DNA from: Silene conica
Taxonomy: Eukaryota > Streptophyta > Magnoliopsida > Caryophyllales > Caryophyllaceae
Assembly (NCBI GenBank): GCA_029255685.2
Contig: CM055311.2
Span: 61,655,048 to 61,719,047 of the forward strand
Reading direction: 5' to 3'
DNA length: 64,000 nt
This document shows positions 1 to 12,557 of this stretch, in pieces. Every line of letters begins with the position of its first letter. Within the stretch, counting starts at the first letter, position 1. Below the pieces are notes generated by a model that did not search any database, was not told the origin of the DNA, and saw only the letters and a list, made by a program, of their open reading frames with translations. A program made the translations under genes and the position numbers.

Positions 1-1594
1 TAACTTTGCTATATTTCCATTCGTTCGGGAGACTTTTCACTCTTATGGTCTATAAAAATGATGAATTTGCAATTAGGAAAAACGAGATGTCCTACTTTGT
101 CTACTTAAGCTCTGTTCTTTTGTACCTATTTTTTCTTAATTTAAATGAAGTTTACTAAAAATAAGTTACGTTTAGAAAATTTTAGCAAAAATAAGTTAAG
201 TTGAGCAAAAATAAGTTAAGTTAAGTTCAACAAAAATAAGTTTAAAAAAATTTAACAAAAATAAGTTTAACTTGTGTAATGGGTAGTACATGAGTACATA
301 ATACGTGAGAGCACATAAATTTCATTTCAGCTTTAACTAACTTGTGTACGTGTTTGTACCATTTGTCATGACTATCCATCAAATTAAAGTAATGAAAGTA
401 ATGGAACTTTTTTTTTACAATGGGGTTTAATCTTAACGTGATTAATAGTCAATCACTTGACCAATATTTTGCCTTTCTTTCCCAACATACCCTTATCCTC
501 TCCACCCTCCATAGTTATCTTCTCCTACTATCATCCGTTACCCTCTCCTCCGTTAAAAAAAGATCCGTTAACAAAAAAATAGATACTCAACCATATTTCG
601 TTTATTCTACACTTACTCCGTATTTCTATTGTCCGTTTGATAATAACTATGCAATTCGTATTGATTCCACCCTCCATTAAAAGCAAAAATAGGGACTGAA
701 GTTTGCTCGGTTATAAAAGTAGAACTACTAGCGCAATTGATGAACTATTGGTTGAAATTATTAGTGAATCACTATTTTACAATTCATTCATCAACATCAT
801 CTACCCAATTTTGGCTCCATTAGGGGAGCATCGCAATGGGGTGTTATAAAGGTTCGGGAATTTAATCGAGAAACCTTAAAAATACAATAGAAACCCTAGA
901 TTGGGAAAGGTAAACGAATTAGGTATTTTATCGATGGATTGTTGTAACTGAATTACAGAGAGAATTCTACGAAATTTTATAAGACAAAGGAATTATACAA
1001 TTGACAAAAGCTAAATAAAGAATGCACACAACATTCTATTTATACATTGGAATATTGGATCTCTATGTAACAAACTCTCCCGCCAAAATCCCTGAATAAA
1101 TGTCTAACTGAATTAGTTAGTTTGTTGAGCGTCTTGTTATTCTATTACTTGTCAATGACTTAGTATTATTTAGTTAATAACATGGGGTTGGGCATCGAGT
1201 CGAATATTCGAGCAATTGATGAATTGTTGGTTGGAAGAAGGAGTGAAATTGGTTGTAGTTTTTTGCTCGATGGAGAAGTATCCAGTGGTCGCACCACCTG
1301 GGTTGGTACAAATGGTGGAACAGGTGGTGGGAACTCGTAGTCAATTTGACGAGGTGTGAGATCGGTATGATAGTCGAGTTGGAGACAAGGTCAATACAAC
1401 TATACAAGGATGCTCGGATTCCGAGCGATTGTCATGGATTTTACAATGAATAACCGCCTCAAAGATTATACCATGATAATTGAGTTTTAAACTTTTAATA
1501 GAGTGGAGAGGGTAGGTCTTGGGGATGAAGAAGAGCAACTGCCATGAATTTTCTTGAGACCCACCCTATTTTAGCAAAACCATGTAATCACGGG
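1..1594. other. Gene-free AT-rich sequence
   Basis: No coding region with recognisable protein features is seen on either strand. Short open frames here have no domain, no codon pattern and no neighbours that support them. A short tandem repeat at about 149-275 is listed separately. The right edge is the 8-bp target duplication of the hAT element that follows. Confidence 0.6.
149..275. repeat. Short tandem repeat (AAAAATAAGTT-type)
   Basis: About five imperfect units of 20-25 bp, each containing AAAAATAAGTT followed by an AAG/TTTA variant, lie head to tail. The units differ by small insertions and substitutions, so the array is not fresh. No function is suggested. Confidence 0.7.
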
Positions 1595-1602
1595 AGTAAA
1601 CT

Positions 1603-3099
1603 AGGGATGGCAGTCGGTCAAGTACTCGACTCATACCCTTAGGGTCTGACCCTAACGGGTCGGATATGGGTCTGAATTTTTGAGACTCACTCGGGTATGG
1701 GTCGGATGTGGGTCTTGTATAAAAAATTTGGGTCCGGGTTTTGGTGTTGGGACCCTACCCGACCCTTAGACCCAAAAAAAGAAAAAAAACACGTATACGA
1801 AAGTTAATAACCCAAATAACACACTTACCGACGACCGTTATTAATTATCACTAATATCTATATGCATATCCAAATAACCATTAAGAATAATGAGGAAATT
1901 TATGAAAATGATAAGTTTGGGTACTAAGTAAATGATACGTAAAATTTAGGGAAAAATTATTTAATTAAAGAAAAAGGCAGATTCTAGGGTAGACCCTAAC
2001 TGGACCCGGACCCTCTGAGTCGGGTATGACTCCATTAATTTAGACCCTTTAGGGTCTGGGTTAGGGATGTCAATGGGGTGGGTCTTGGCGGGTCTCGCCC
2101 CGCACCCGCCCCACGTGGGGCGGGTGTGGGTAATAATTTGGCGGGTCGTGGGGCGGGGATCGGTTTCAAAAGCATCATTCGTCGCGGGTCGCGGGGCGGG
2201 TGCGGGTTTCACATGAGACCCGCCCCATACCCACCCCGCCCCACACCCACCCTGCTCGCCCCGCCCCACATGTCCCCGCCCCGCTTATACCCACCTAATA
2301 AATAATAATATCTAATAGTAATATGGAGTATAAGAATAATAAGATAAAATAAATATAACTTAAAATAATAATAAAAAAACTTTTAATAAATTAAATCTAT
2401 CCTACCCAGCTACCCACTTCACCAGGCCCAAACAAGTAAATAAGTAAAATAACCCACTAACCCAGACTACCCACTACCCAAACTTCCCACTTCCCCAATC
2501 CAATAAGGCAATAAACAATAATCACACTACATTCAGGTCCTTCACTAACTACCCAAATTCCCCTAAATCCCCATTTTCCTAAACTGATAAAACAAACGGA
2601 GCTGAAGAATTGAAGATGAAGAATTGAAGAGTATTTGTTGTGTAGTTTTGTTTACTCTTCTAAGTACTCTGTCAGAATTTGGGCTTTCGGCTGCTGTTTG
2701 TGCATGTTTTTGGTGGTATATTTGTAGGTAAAACCGTTTTATGGCTCCACGGACTCTAGTTTATTGAATGTTATGGCATTTTGCGAAAACTTATTTGTAT
2801 AAGTAGTACGACAAGTATATTTTAGATTTAAGATTTACATTTCTTGAGAAGATAGGCGGGTCAACCGCGCGTCCCCGCGGGGCGGGGATGGCTTTGAATA
2901 GTTCACCCGCCGCGGGTCGCGGGGCGGGCGCGGGTGCGAATAAAAAATTCGCGGGGCGGGCGCGGGTTGACCCCCTCCGCACCCGCCCCGCCCCATTGAC
3001 ATCTCTAGTCTGGGTCGGGTATGGGTCCAAGATATATGACTCAGGGATCGAGTCTGGGTCTTGTTGACCCTACCCAAACCCTACCATTGCCAATCTTAA
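1603..3099. mobile_element. Non-autonomous hAT-like element (outer)
   Basis: The left end reads AGGGATGGCAGT and the right end, read inward on the other strand, TTAAGATTGGCAATGG, so the ends are imperfect inverted repeats of the plant hAT type. An exact 8-bp direct repeat AGTAAACT flanks it at 1595-1602 and 3100-3107, the length expected for hAT. Both subterminal regions are rich in GGGTCTGGGT-type words. No transposase frame is visible. It contains a second hAT-like element (2062-3007). Seen directly: ends and target duplication. Inferred: superfamily. Confidence 0.85.
2062..3007. mobile_element. Non-autonomous hAT-like element nested in another
   Basis: The left end TAGGGATGTCAATGGGG and the reverse complement of the right end, TAGAGATGTCAATGGGG, match at all but one position. 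The exact 8-bp repeat GTCTGGGT flanks it at 2054-2061 and 3008-3015. The subterminal 200 bp on each side are very GC-rich (GCGGGGCGGG words), whereas the centre is AT-rich. Proline/arginine-rich open frames across the GC blocks are by-products of this composition. It inserted into the subterminal repeats of the 1603-3099 element and is therefore younger than its host element. Confidence 0.9.
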
Positions 3100-3107
3100 A
3101 GTAAACT

Positions 3108-4005
3108 ATTCATCCCTCTTGTAGTCTTGTATGGTTCACGTAACTAAATTACTCCCTGCATTAAACTTGAGTACGATGTTTGATGTAAACAGGTGGAAAT
3201 AGTCAAGAGTTGAGCACGGGAAAATAAGCAGCAGTGAGTGGCCACAAACAGTTCGTACATATTAATGGCCTTCCTTTCTCCATAGCCCACACACAGTACA
3301 CCACTACACATGTTACACCTACCCAACTAATGTCTCCTTGTCAACCCATGTGATTCATCAGTACCCCCCTCTCTCCCTCTCTCTCAAAACGAGTTACAAT
3401 AATAACAGGGCTTTTGAGACTAGTTTACATGTTATATAAGTTATTGGCACTAGCTCGAACATTATGGTCGACAAGAAAATAATATCAAATCCCGTTCTTC
3501 TAATCGTCTGAAATAAGAATTTGCAGTGATTCACTGTCATGGACAAACTGATCATAATTTTAAGTCTCGGTTTGGTTTTGCTAACAACAAACTTGGGATA
3601 AGATATAAGAAGCATTGATTATTGAGCATCAACCTTAAGACGACGGTGCTCTTACACCTTAATAAAGAACAAAGTCCTGGAACCTTATGTTTGTTAAATG
3701 AAACCAATATGGGCAATATGGCCTTAAAATGCAGTAAGAAAATGTCATGATATCTTCAAAATCTATATACATTAACATGTTTTGGTGTTGCGGCCTTATT
3801 GTTAAAGCATAGATGAACTACCACTATATTGGAATTACCAACAAATTAATGTTTTGTACGATTCTGTTTTCTCGGATTCAGATTCTTAAAAACTAAAGGT
3901 AATCATTTGAATGCAGCTAAATGTGACTCCATTACTAGAAAATCGAAATCATCATACTACTAGACATTACATGTATGGAAGGAAGGAAGGAGCTGAGTTT
4001 ATTAC
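3108..4005. other. Sequence 3' of the methyltransferase exons, no exon found
   Basis: This stretch lies where the last exon of the minus-strand methyltransferase would be expected. I looked for the conserved C-terminal blocks of the family (the WVLTTWTDEEC, CEPVLP and VLEF regions) on the minus strand and did not find them. A CTCTCTCCCTCTCTCTC run is at about 3369-3385. Nothing else is recognised. Confidence 0.5.
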
Positions 4006-5053
4006 CTTCATGAAGATTGCATCACCTGAAGGAATCGATTTGAACATATCCCCACCCACATGAGTAATACCTGCAAACAACATTCAGTTCAACATTCAGA
4101 ATTTCTCTGTCTGAAATGACCTAATTTCTTTCGGTTGTCAGTAATAAAGCTTACACCCAATGCCGTTCTAACATTACATCGTCGTATTCAGTGAAGATTT
4201 GATCAGGGTATATGACCATTGATAGAACCTCAATTATCGTCACGCTTCTCACATGAGGTATAAGAGCATTGATTGGAGAAAAAGAGAGCTTACCAGGAAT
4301 CGGAGGAGCGTGAGCAACAACTTCAGGAAGTTCGAAATTAATGCCTTCCTTAACATTATCATACTTATTCATGATCATCCTTAAACAATCCCCGGCACTC
4401 CCACCCACATCAACTAACTTCTTAACTCCATCACCATCCTTAAATCCATCATATCCACCATCAATCACAGCCTTCATGAAGGGCACTGACACGCCCGCCA
4501 TAGCCTTTTGCATCAGTACATTCATCTCCTCATCCTTCCCATAGTAGCTGTATGCCGGCTCCCCATTGGCCACCTCAAAAGGCGTGACTGATGTGGGACC
4601 CTCAACGGCCTTATGCAGCAACGGCCACGCGTTTACCAATGACTTCTGGTGGTGTTGTAGTACATACTCCCCGTATGACAACCCATCCTCGTCGCCCACC
4701 AATGTCATCCCAATGTCACTCAAAGAATACCCGAGAGAGCACTGGTTCCCTGTTGGTGGATGTTCAACAAAAACGCCATAGCTGGCTAGGAGGCGGAGGA
4801 GGCGCTGGAGATTGTCAGGGTCGGCAGTTGGGGTGTCAGGAAGTGCACGAGAGACGATCTCCGCGGCTGAGAGGGCGATGTTGGTGCCAGAATCCCATAT
4901 TATGGTTGGGATTTTAAGGAGTACGACAGCGTTTAATGCCATTGGCACACTGATCATATTGGCTAGTTCAAGTATAGCTAGCCTTGCTTTGTTCCGGCTT
5001 TCGGACGTCTCATCCACTATCGGTGCCGTGGTAGATGGTTTTTGGGATGACAT
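4006..5053 (-). CDS. NANMT: Nicotinate N-methyltransferase-like gene, C-terminal exon missing
   Basis: Two exons are readable on the minus strand: exon 1 at 5053-4294 (253 codons plus one base) and exon 2 at 4070-4006, separated by a 223-bp GT..AG intron. The protein has the N-terminal dimerisation region ([20 protein letters not shown]) and the SAM-binding motif [14 protein letters not shown] near residue 215, then IPG joined across the intron to [21 protein letters not shown]. This order and wording match the land-plant nicotinate N-methyltransferase branch of the caffeic acid O-methyltransferase family (Arabidopsis At3g53140 type), which makes trigonelline from nicotinate in the cytosol. 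Exon 2 ends in a good donor (GTAATA), but the next exon (about 85-90 residues, including the region aligned with the COMT catalytic histidine) was not found down to position 1. Either the last intron is very long or the gene has lost its 3' end. The start is the first ATG, in the usual place for the family. Confidence 0.82.
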
Positions 5054-5251
5054 GCTTTGTGTTTCTTATGCGTAGGAAGATAACTCAGCCAAGGACAGGA
5101 CTCTCTATAAGGCAGGAACAGAGTTGTTATTTGTGATCTCTTGTGATCTGTTACCTATCGCTTTAGCAAATAAAACGGATCCGAACTACTTATTATTCAC
5201 TTCATTTTCAAATATAAGCATTTTAGCTGTGGCCTGTGACATACTCTCTTC

Positions 5252-5749
5252 TAGGACTGTTAATGAGACGAGACAGCTCGCGAGCAACTCGAGATCGGCT
5301 CGGTCAAAGCTCGGTCAAAGTTCGGCTCGTGTGAGCTCGACTCGAGAGCTTAACGAGTCAAGCCGAGCAAAGGCTGGCTCGACTCGAAAAGCTCGCGAGC
5401 TGCTCGAACATTTGAGATTACATAAGATATTAATATATTTTATAAAAATATTTCATCATTACGATATCTTTATATCATACATATCAAATATCTTGTTGAT
5501 TTGTAAATTTTATCATTTAAAACCTTTAAAATATCGAATGAAAAAAATTTAAAAAATAAATAATTTTACACATCTCGATTTGGGCTCGATATTCGCTCGA
5601 GCTCAGGTTAAAACTCACAAGCTTTGTAACGAGCACAATTTTTTTCAAGCTCGGGTAAGATTGGCTCGAGCTCGAACTCGAGTTTTGGTAATCGAGTACA
5701 AGCCGAGCAAGGCCCAGCTCGGACTTGGCTCGGATCTTTAGCACTCGTA
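5252..5749. mobile_element. Small hAT-like element with CTCGAGC-rich ends
   Basis: The left end (TAGGACTGTTAATGAGACGAG) and the reverse complement of the right end (TACGAGTGCTAAAGATCCGAG) are weakly matching inverted ends. Both subterminal regions are packed with GCTCGAGC/GAGCTCG/GGCTCGG words, while the middle is AT-rich. The flanks CTCTCTTC and CCCCCTTT could be a decayed 8-bp target duplication (5 of 8 match). No transposase frame. This pattern is common in plant non-autonomous hAT families. Confidence 0.55.
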
Positions 5750-5991
5750 CCCCCTTTTATTCCATATAAGGTAGAGAATAAAATTAGTGTAAAAAGTTGG
5801 GTGTGGCTTGATGATAAGGGAGATGAATGAATAATTATGAATTAAATAAGAAATTGTGGTCCACAAACATATAAAATGAATAAAATAGGAGTAAAAAAAT
5901 TGGATTAGTTTTGATAATAGGAGAGAAAAATAAATAAAATAAGAATAAAAGTTTCCAAAATAGGAAAAAGAGAAAGAAAACTTGAAATATT

Positions 5992-6195
5992 ATGGATGGC
6001 AATGGTAGGGTCTGGTAAGGTCCGGCAAGACCCGACCCGACCCGAAGTAAAAAACCTTAGACCAATACCCGACCCAGACCCTAAAGGGTATGAAATTAAT
6101 GGACCCATACCCGACCCAGACCCTAAAGGGTATGAAATTAATGGACTCATACCCGACCCTAATGGGTCTGGGTCCGGGTAGGGTCCTAGGGTCCA
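5992..6195. repeat. hAT-like terminal fragment with GGGTC tandem units
   Basis: It starts with GGATGGCAATGGTAGGGTC, similar to the outer hAT element's right end (1603-3099), and contains about two and a half units of a 39-bp repeat built on CCCGACCCAGACCCTAAAGG and TATGAAATTAATGG. The same wording occurs at about 1620-1780, 1990-2060 and 3008-3080, so these are relatives. No second terminus was found; the fragment abuts sequence assigned to a copia-like LTR. Confidence 0.55.
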
Positions 6196-6196
6196 A

Positions 6197-6469
6197 TTTT
6201 TCTTAACGAGTCATTCAATCATATCTTATATGCAGGTTTTAATTTTAGTCATAAAATAAAAACAAGATCTTATACATGCAAGTTAAAAATCAAAATCTTG
6301 CATTGCGGAAAATGGTACAATGGACATGGTTTTGGTCACCTACCAAAACCGTTCTTAAGCTTAAAAAGGGATGAATTCCGAGACCTCAAGTGTAGAAATC
6401 CTCCTTAGATAGCACCCAAAATGTACCCAAAAAACTATTACTAATAATCTTATTAATAAGTAATAATAT
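6197..6469 (-). mobile_element. Left piece of a copia-like LTR split by insertion
   Basis: This AT-rich piece ends in AATAT at 6465-6469, the target duplication of the 6470-17072 element, and its continuation resumes with AATAT at 17073. Taken with 17073-18083 it is read as one minus-strand LTR or LTR-adjacent block interrupted by a younger insertion. The outer edge of this LTR is not firmly placed. Confidence 0.45.
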
Positions 6470-8300
6470 TGTAATACCTCGCATTTTGGGGCTTGTCGAA
6501 GGTAAGCAATAGAGTTTTCGTTGTTAAATCGTTCGTTATTTGGCTTATTTTACACTCGTTTTGTGTGGGGTATTTGTGACTTAGGTGGGTTCGAATAGGG
6601 GATCTTGGGATCCTATTTTAATCTTGGTAGTATGGGGTTGCTAGGGGTCGAACTTGGGACCTATTGAGTGCCTTGAGTGGGCCTCGAATAGCGTGCCAAG
6701 GTAAGCCCACACACGGAATTTCTGAACAGCCACCTATAATCCTTCCCTGCCGCCATATATAGAGGGTATTTTGGTGGTCTTAACCCTATTCAAAAACAGA
6801 TCTAGCTTTACCAAAACCTAGCCGCCACCTCAGAGAAGAGAAAACACCAGGGCACGGTGGTTTTAAGCAACCCTAAGACATCTCGTTTTGGCCAAGAAGC
6901 AGGGCTGATCACCACGATTTCTGTAACATTACTGTATGCATCTTTTTGTCGTTTGTTTTAGAGTAGATTTACAGTTTATATTCTGGTTGTTTTTACATAA
7001 TCTTATGCTAGTATGTACAAAGTTTACATGTTGGTAATAGTTGTGGCGTCGTGGTTGTTTTTACACGTTTTTCGAGGCTGTCAAACACGGGGTCAGGGAA
7101 AGGGGTGGTACGTTTCATTCTGGTCGTGGTTGTTGCGTCTTTTCTAAATCAGTTTTTGGTGTTGGTTGTTGGTCGTCTGTTCTGGGTCTTTGGGTGCTGA
7201 AACTGGTGGGTCATAGGGGTTGTTTGTGGTAGTAGTCTCAGGTTGTGGAGGTGCGTAGTCACGGTGTTAAAGGGTTGGTTGTCAGGGGTGTTTATGGGTT
7301 GTTTTCTGTCGAAGTCGGGGGCAGAGGTTGATCAGGTGAGCGCTTGGGTGTTTGGGGGTGGTAGCAATGAGGACTCGGGGGAGGTCAGAGCATTGCTACC
7401 ACCGTGTCTCGAGTCTGGTGTCCAGGGTAGGTGTTGGTGGTCAGGGGGGCTGATGGCGGTGGCTGGCGTAGTGTCGAATGGGGGGTTGAAGAGCGTCTGG
7501 TCAGTAGGAGGGGCTAGAAGTCGTGGTGTTTGGGGGTCTGGTTCAGACCACCGGCGGCTGGCGAGGCTGCTGCTGGTGGTTGTGTGGGTGGTCTACGGTT
7601 CAGGGAGCATGTCGGGGTGGTTGTAGGTGGTAGTCGGTGGAAAGACGCGGTGGTTTTGGGAGTGTCTGAACACGGGTGCTGGGCTGCCACGGCTGTTTTA
7701 TTACTTATTATTATTATTATTATTAATATTTTAGTTGATATTATATTTAATGTTAGTTGGTTTTGAAATAATGTTTTTATGAGGAGATATTTTTACTTAT
7801 GGCAAGTATAATTAGTATTTAAGTTTTAGCATCTTTTATTTATGGTAAGATTTAGTTTTGAATTTCAAATTCAAGTGGTTGTTTATTTCTTAGGGGTTGT
7901 TTTCTTTTAGTAGCTACTATATTTGGAAGTTACTATTTTGGGTAACTAGTTGTTGGAAAACTTTCTAAGTATAGGAAGTTTCTATAATTGGATTGTGTAC
8001 ATGTTTTACGATAATTAGGGAGTTTATTAATTAAATAATATACTTTTAGGTGGAAGTTTCCGTGTGGAGCACTTTTGAGTACGGTTGTGCGTTTGCTATT
8101 TGATTCTGCAACTACAGGTAGGGGAAGCTACTAATGTTCGATATTTGTGTAAACCGTTCATGATTGATATCAAACATGTTGTTATATATTATCCTGTGAT
8201 CCTTATATTGTGCAATTATATTATACTGTGTTAACGATGAGGCGATGAGATAATGGGTCTTGTGTTTGGTGTGGAGATAATGGGTCTTGTGATTGGTGTG
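6470..8300 (+). repeat. 5' LTR-derived sequence of the Tekay-type element
   Basis: Nearly identical to the LTR copies starting at 12594 and 14763. A TATA-like ATATATAG lies at about 6757, followed by a pyrimidine/CAAAA leader, so transcription probably starts near LTR position 290-320. A TTA microsatellite lies at about 7700-7725. Short GT-rich open frames are repeated identically in each LTR copy and are not considered genes. Confidence 0.85.
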
Positions 8301-11300
8301 AGAGATATGGGACTGGATGATGCTATGCTAGCCATGAAGTTCGAGAGGGGCTTGTCAATCGCCATCAAAAAGAGACTGATTGCAGCTCCGCCCACCACAA
8401 TCCGTGATATCTATTTACGGGCTGGGGCGGCGGAGAGGCTTTCGGATATGATTAAAAAGGACAAACAGTCCAAGTCGGAAAAGAGGAAAGCTGAAACAGT
8501 GGCAGAGGGTTCTGGATCGAAAAAGCAAAGTAATAACAAGTACAGTGGGTATTTTGGGAGTAGTGCCTCTGGTGGTGGAAGGAATCAGAGTGGGGGCAGC
8601 TTCAGGAGTGGAGGTTCCGGCAGTGGTTCTGTAGGAATAGTTTGTTTCGGCTGTGGAAAGACGGGACACAAGCAGGCGGTATGTCGTTCCTCTGGGGGAA
8701 ATCAGTCCGGGGGCTATCGTACACCTACATCCGGATACCAGGGACCTCGCACTCAGTCCTATGGCAGCAGTGGCTATCGCACACCCATGACAAACTATGG
8801 TGGGGGTGCGAAGTCTGGAGGCAGCAGCAACTACCAGAGGAACTACAACAACAACAACAACAACAATCAGAATCGTTCATATCAGAATCAGTACAATGGA
8901 GGTGGGAACAACAACAAGACGGGGACGGCAGGAAATCAACAGACTGGGACTTCTTCTGCTAGCCAGAGTGGAGCCAAGTCCAGTGGCAAGCTCTTTGCCA
9001 TGGGAAAACAGGCAGCTCAGGAGGATGCGCACGTGGTAACCGGTACTTTTCTTGTGAACTCTAAGCCTACTTTTGTACTTTTCGATTCCGGTGCCACCCA
9101 TTCGTTTGTGTCTAGAGATCATGTTAAGGCCTTGGGACTTGAGAGATTTGATTGGATCACGGATCCAGTGACCATACCATCAGGCGAGTCGATAGTCTGT
9201 AATAGAGTATATGGTAGTGTACCCATCAAAATCGGTGAAGCAATTTTCTATTGTGACCTCATAGAGTTTCCTCTGGGGGGCTTTGAGGTGATTCTGGGGA
9301 TGGACTGGCTAGGGAAGTATCGAGCTTTCATCGATTGCCATCAAAAGAAGATTTCTTTGAAGGGACCTAAGGGAGTGAGGGTGTCTTACAAGGGATACCG
9401 AGTCAAACCAAAAATCAAATTCATTTCTGTAAACACTCTGAAGTCTAGTTTGAGGAAAGGAGAGAGCCTGATCTTGTGTCAAATGTGGAATTGTGAGGCT
9501 GAGACCCCCAAGACTAGTGAGATACCTGTGGTACGGGAATTTGAGGAAGTTTTTCGTGACGACATTCCGGGGTTACCGCCGAGGAGGGAAGTGGAATTTT
9601 CCATTGACCTAAAACCTGGGGCGGGACCAATATCTAAGTCACCATACCGCATGGGACCGAAGGAAATGGAGGAGTTGAAGAAGCAATTGGATGAGCTAGC
9701 TGAAAAAGGGTTCATCCGACCCAGTGTGTCGCCATGGGGAGCACCTGTCTTATTTGTGAAAAAGAAGGATGGGAGTTTGAGATTGTGTGTTGATTATCGA
9801 GAGCTGAACAATGTGACCATCAAGAATCGTTATCCGTTGCCGAGAATTGACGACTTATTCGATCAGTTGAGTGGGGCCGGGGTCTTCTCCAAGATTGATT
9901 TAAGATCCGGGTATCATCAGTTGAGAATTAAGGATGAAGATATTCCGAAGACCGCTTTCCGAACGAGGTATGGCCACTATGAATTTGTGGTTATGCCCTT
10001 TGGATTGACTAATGCTCCAGCTGTGTTCATGGACTTGATGAATCGGGTCTTCAGCCCGTATCTCGACAAGTTTGTGGTGGTATTTATCGATGATATCCTG
10101 GTATATTCCAAGAATGTGGAGGAGCACGAAGATCATTTGAGGAAGGTACTTCAGACCTTGGAGGAACATAAACTCAATGCTAAGTTGAGTAAGTGTGAAT
10201 TCTGGTTGGAGAAAGTGGCGTTCTTGGGGCATGTCATTTCCAAGGAGGGCGTATCTGTTGACCCTAGTAAAATTGAAGCTGTAACTAGGTGGCAGAGTCC
10301 GAAGAATGTGAGTGAAATTCGAAGCTTTCTGGGTTTAGCTGGTTATTACCGGAGATTCGTCAAAGATTTTTCAAAGATAGCGAAGCCGTTGACGTCGTTG
10401 ATGAGGAAGGAGAATCGTTACATCTGGGATGAGAGTTGTGAGAAGGCATTCCTAACCCTTAAGGAACGCCTGACAACAGCTCCTATCCTGGCCTTGCCAG
10501 TTGGGAGTGATAATTTTGAAGTATACACCGACGCTTCAAAGCATGGATTGGGTTGTGTGCTAATGCAGAATGGGAGAGTGATCGCGTATGCTTCTCGCCA
10601 GTTGAAGACCTACGAAGAGAATTATCCGACTCATGATTTGGAGTTGGGCGCTGTGGTCTTTGCACTGAAATTGTGGCGTCATTACCTTTATGGAGCCACT
10701 TTTAAGGTGTTTTCTGATCATAAGAGCCTGAAATACATCTACACCCAGAAGGAGTTGAACATGAGGCAGAGGAGGTGGATAGAGTTGATCGGAGATTATG
10801 ATATGCAGATTGTCTACCACGAGGGCAAGGCAAATGTGGTAGCTGACGCTCTCAGTAGGAAGTCAATGCATGCCTTGGTTTGTGCCAGATCGAGAGGGAG
10901 GTTGTATGGTGAACTAAGGGAGATGGGAATTTTCATGATCCGGAAAGGGGATGCTCTTGGTGACCTGACCGTGGAGCCTGAGTTGTATGGGGAGATTCGG
11001 GAGTTACAGAAGAACGATGAGAGAATCCAGAAGTGGCGTTTGATGGTGGAGAACGGAAAAGGTGATGAGACATCCAAGTTCAGTATTCATATCGATGGTA
11101 GTTTGAGGTTCAGTGGGCGATGGTGTGTGCCGAGTGTAGAGGAGCTAAAGAAGAAGATCTTGACTGAAGCTCATGCTACCCCTTATTCTGTTCACCCAGG
11201 GGGCGATAAGTTGTATAAGGATCTTAAGAAGACGTTCTGGTGGCCTAATATGAAGAAGGAAGTCGCAGAGTTCGTGTCGCGGTGTTTGACTTGTCAGCGA

Positions 11301-12419
11301 GTGAAAGGGGAGCATAAGAGACCTCAAGGGAAGGTTCAGCCACTAGATGTGCCAGAGTGGAAGTGGGAGAATATTTCGATGGACTTTATCGTGGGGTTGC
11401 CTCGGACTCAGAGAGGCAACAACATGATTTGGGTGATTGTAGATCGTTTAACTAAGTCAGCTCACTTTATTCCTATGAAAGATACCTGGAGTAAAGCTGA
11501 ATTGGCTAAGTCGTATGTTCAGAATGTGGTCAAACTGCATGGCGTACCCAAGGATATTGTTTCAGATCGAGACTCGAGGTTTATATCCAGGTTTTGGCAG
11601 GAGTTGCAGGCTGCTTTGGGTACCCAATTGAAGATGAGTACAGCTTTTCATCCGGCTGCTGATGGTCAGACTGAGCGGACGATTCAGACTCTTGAGGATA
11701 TGTTGAGGGCTTGTGTACTGGAGTTCGGAGGATCTTGGGAGGATCGACTGGGGTTGATCGAGTTTTCTTATAATAACAGCTACCATGCGAGCATTGGCAT
11801 GGCCCCTTTCGAGGCTCTTTATGGGAGGAAGTGTCGGAGCCCTGTATGTTGGGATGATCGAGCAGATGTCGTGACATTGGGGCCAGATATGGTTCAGGAG
11901 ATGGTGGAGCAGGTTCAGATTATTCGTCAGAGGATGAGGGCCGCTCAGGATCGACAGAAGAGCTATGCAGATCTGAAGAGGAGTGATATTTCATTTGAGG
12001 TCGGAGAGAAAGTGTTACTGAAAGTCTCTCCGATGAAGGGTGTGATGAGGTTTGGCAAGCGTGGCAAACTGAGTCAGAAATTTATTGGACCATTTGAGAT
12101 CTTGGACAGAGTTGGAGAGGTGGCATATCGCTTAGCTTTGCCTCCAACCCTATCCAAGGTCCATAATGTGTTCCATGTGTCCCAGTTGAGGAAATACGTG
12201 AGTGATCCATCACATGTGCTTCAGCACGAGGTGATTGAGGTAGATGAACAGTTGGCATACATTGAGACCCCGAAGGAAATTCTGGACAGGAAAGTGCGGA
12301 AGACTCGCAATGGGGAGACATCCTTGGTGAAGGTCTTATGGACGAACCATAATCAGGAGGAGGCTACGTGGGAGCCTGAGTCATCTATGCGGGAGCGTTA
12401 TCCTCATTTGTTTGATTGA
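8253..12419 (+). CDS. gag-pol frame of the Tekay-type element (fossil)
   Basis: This is one uninterrupted polyprotein frame. Visible parts in order: C-terminal part of gag with a basic, Ser/Gly/Asn-rich region; zinc knuckle [14 protein letters not shown] (near residue 131); aspartic protease [11 protein letters not shown] (near residue 278); reverse transcriptase with [10 protein letters not shown] (near residue 610); RNase H with [10 protein letters not shown] and DHKSLKYI; integrase with an HHCC zinc-binding region ending [11 protein letters not shown] and a DDE core including MDFIVGLPR and [13 protein letters not shown]; and a C-terminal chromodomain-like stretch ([18 protein letters not shown]). 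This order is that of Ty3/gypsy chromoviruses. It is part of a broken element and is described only as a fossil. Confidence 0.93.
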   Translation: MGLVFGVEIMGLVIGVRDMGLDDAMLAMKFERGLSIAIKKRLIAAPPTTIRDIYLRAGAAERLSDMIKKDKQSKSEKRKAETVAEGSGSKKQSNNKYSGYFGSSASGGGRNQSGGSFRSGGSGSGSVGIVCFGCGKTGHKQAVCRSSGGNQSGGYRTPTSGYQGPRTQSYGSSGYRTPMTNYGGGAKSGGSSNYQRNYNNNNNNNQNRSYQNQYNGGGNNNKTGTAGNQQTGTSSASQSGAKSSGKLFAMGKQAAQEDAHVVTGTFLVNSKPTFVLFDSGATHSFVSRDHVKALGLERFDWITDPVTIPSGESIVCNRVYGSVPIKIGEAIFYCDLIEFPLGGFEVILGMDWLGKYRAFIDCHQKKISLKGPKGVRVSYKGYRVKPKIKFISVNTLKSSLRKGESLILCQMWNCEAETPKTSEIPVVREFEEVFRDDIPGLPPRREVEFSIDLKPGAGPISKSPYRMGPKEMEELKKQLDELAEKGFIRPSVSPWGAPVLFVKKKDGSLRLCVDYRELNNVTIKNRYPLPRIDDLFDQLSGAGVFSKIDLRSGYHQLRIKDEDIPKTAFRTRYGHYEFVVMPFGLTNAPAVFMDLMNRVFSPYLDKFVVVFIDDILVYSKNVEEHEDHLRKVLQTLEEHKLNAKLSKCEFWLEKVAFLGHVISKEGVSVDPSKIEAVTRWQSPKNVSEIRSFLGLAGYYRRFVKDFSKIAKPLTSLMRKENRYIWDESCEKAFLTLKERLTTAPILALPVGSDNFEVYTDASKHGLGCVLMQNGRVIAYASRQLKTYEENYPTHDLELGAVVFALKLWRHYLYGATFKVFSDHKSLKYIYTQKELNMRQRRWIELIGDYDMQIVYHEGKANVVADALSRKSMHALVCARSRGRLYGELREMGIFMIRKGDALGDLTVEPELYGEIRELQKNDERIQKWRLMVENGKGDETSKFSIHIDGSLRFSGRWCVPSVEELKKKILTEAHATPYSVHPGGDKLYKDLKKTFWWPNMKKEVAEFVSRCLTCQRVKGEHKRPQGKVQPLDVPEWKWENISMDFIVGLPRTQRGNNMIWVIVDRLTKSAHFIPMKDTWSKAELAKSYVQNVVKLHGVPKDIVSDRDSRFISRFWQELQAALGTQLKMSTAFHPAADGQTERTIQTLEDMLRACVLEFGGSWEDRLGLIEFSYNNSYHASIGMAPFEALYGRKCRSPVCWDDRADVVTLGPDMVQEMVEQVQIIRQRMRAAQDRQKSYADLKRSDISFEVGEKVLLKVSPMKGVMRFGKRGKLSQKFIGPFEILDRVGEVAYRLALPPTLSKVHNVFHVSQLRKYVSDPSHVLQHEVIEVDEQLAYIETPKEILDRKVRKTRNGETSLVKVLWTNHNQEEATWEPESSMRERYPHLFD

Positions 12420-12557
12420 GGTAAGTTACGCGGACGTAACTTTTCTTTAAGGGGGTGGAATGTGGCAAGCGATTTAATTTAAAGTTTATGCAAAGTGTGT
12501 TGTGATTTTTGTGTTTCGAGCTTGTTTGAGTTGTTCGTTTGTCACTTAAGTATGTTA

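Noticed and set aside
1961-2305. Pro/Arg-rich open frames on both strands
   Set aside because: They follow the GCGGGG-type subterminal repeats of the nested hAT element; composition alone explains them.
4151-4293. C-terminal 47 residues of the single open frame across the methyltransferase
   Set aside because: They translate the first intron: a GTAAGC donor at 4293-4288 and an acceptor before 4070 join IPG to ITHVGGD in the correct phase.
7041-7766. Three small open frames (63, 127 and 78 aa) repeated identically at 13165-13890 and 15334-16059
   Set aside because: They lie inside the GT-rich LTR copies. Perfect conservation reflects the very recent age of the LTRs, not selection, and no domain is present.
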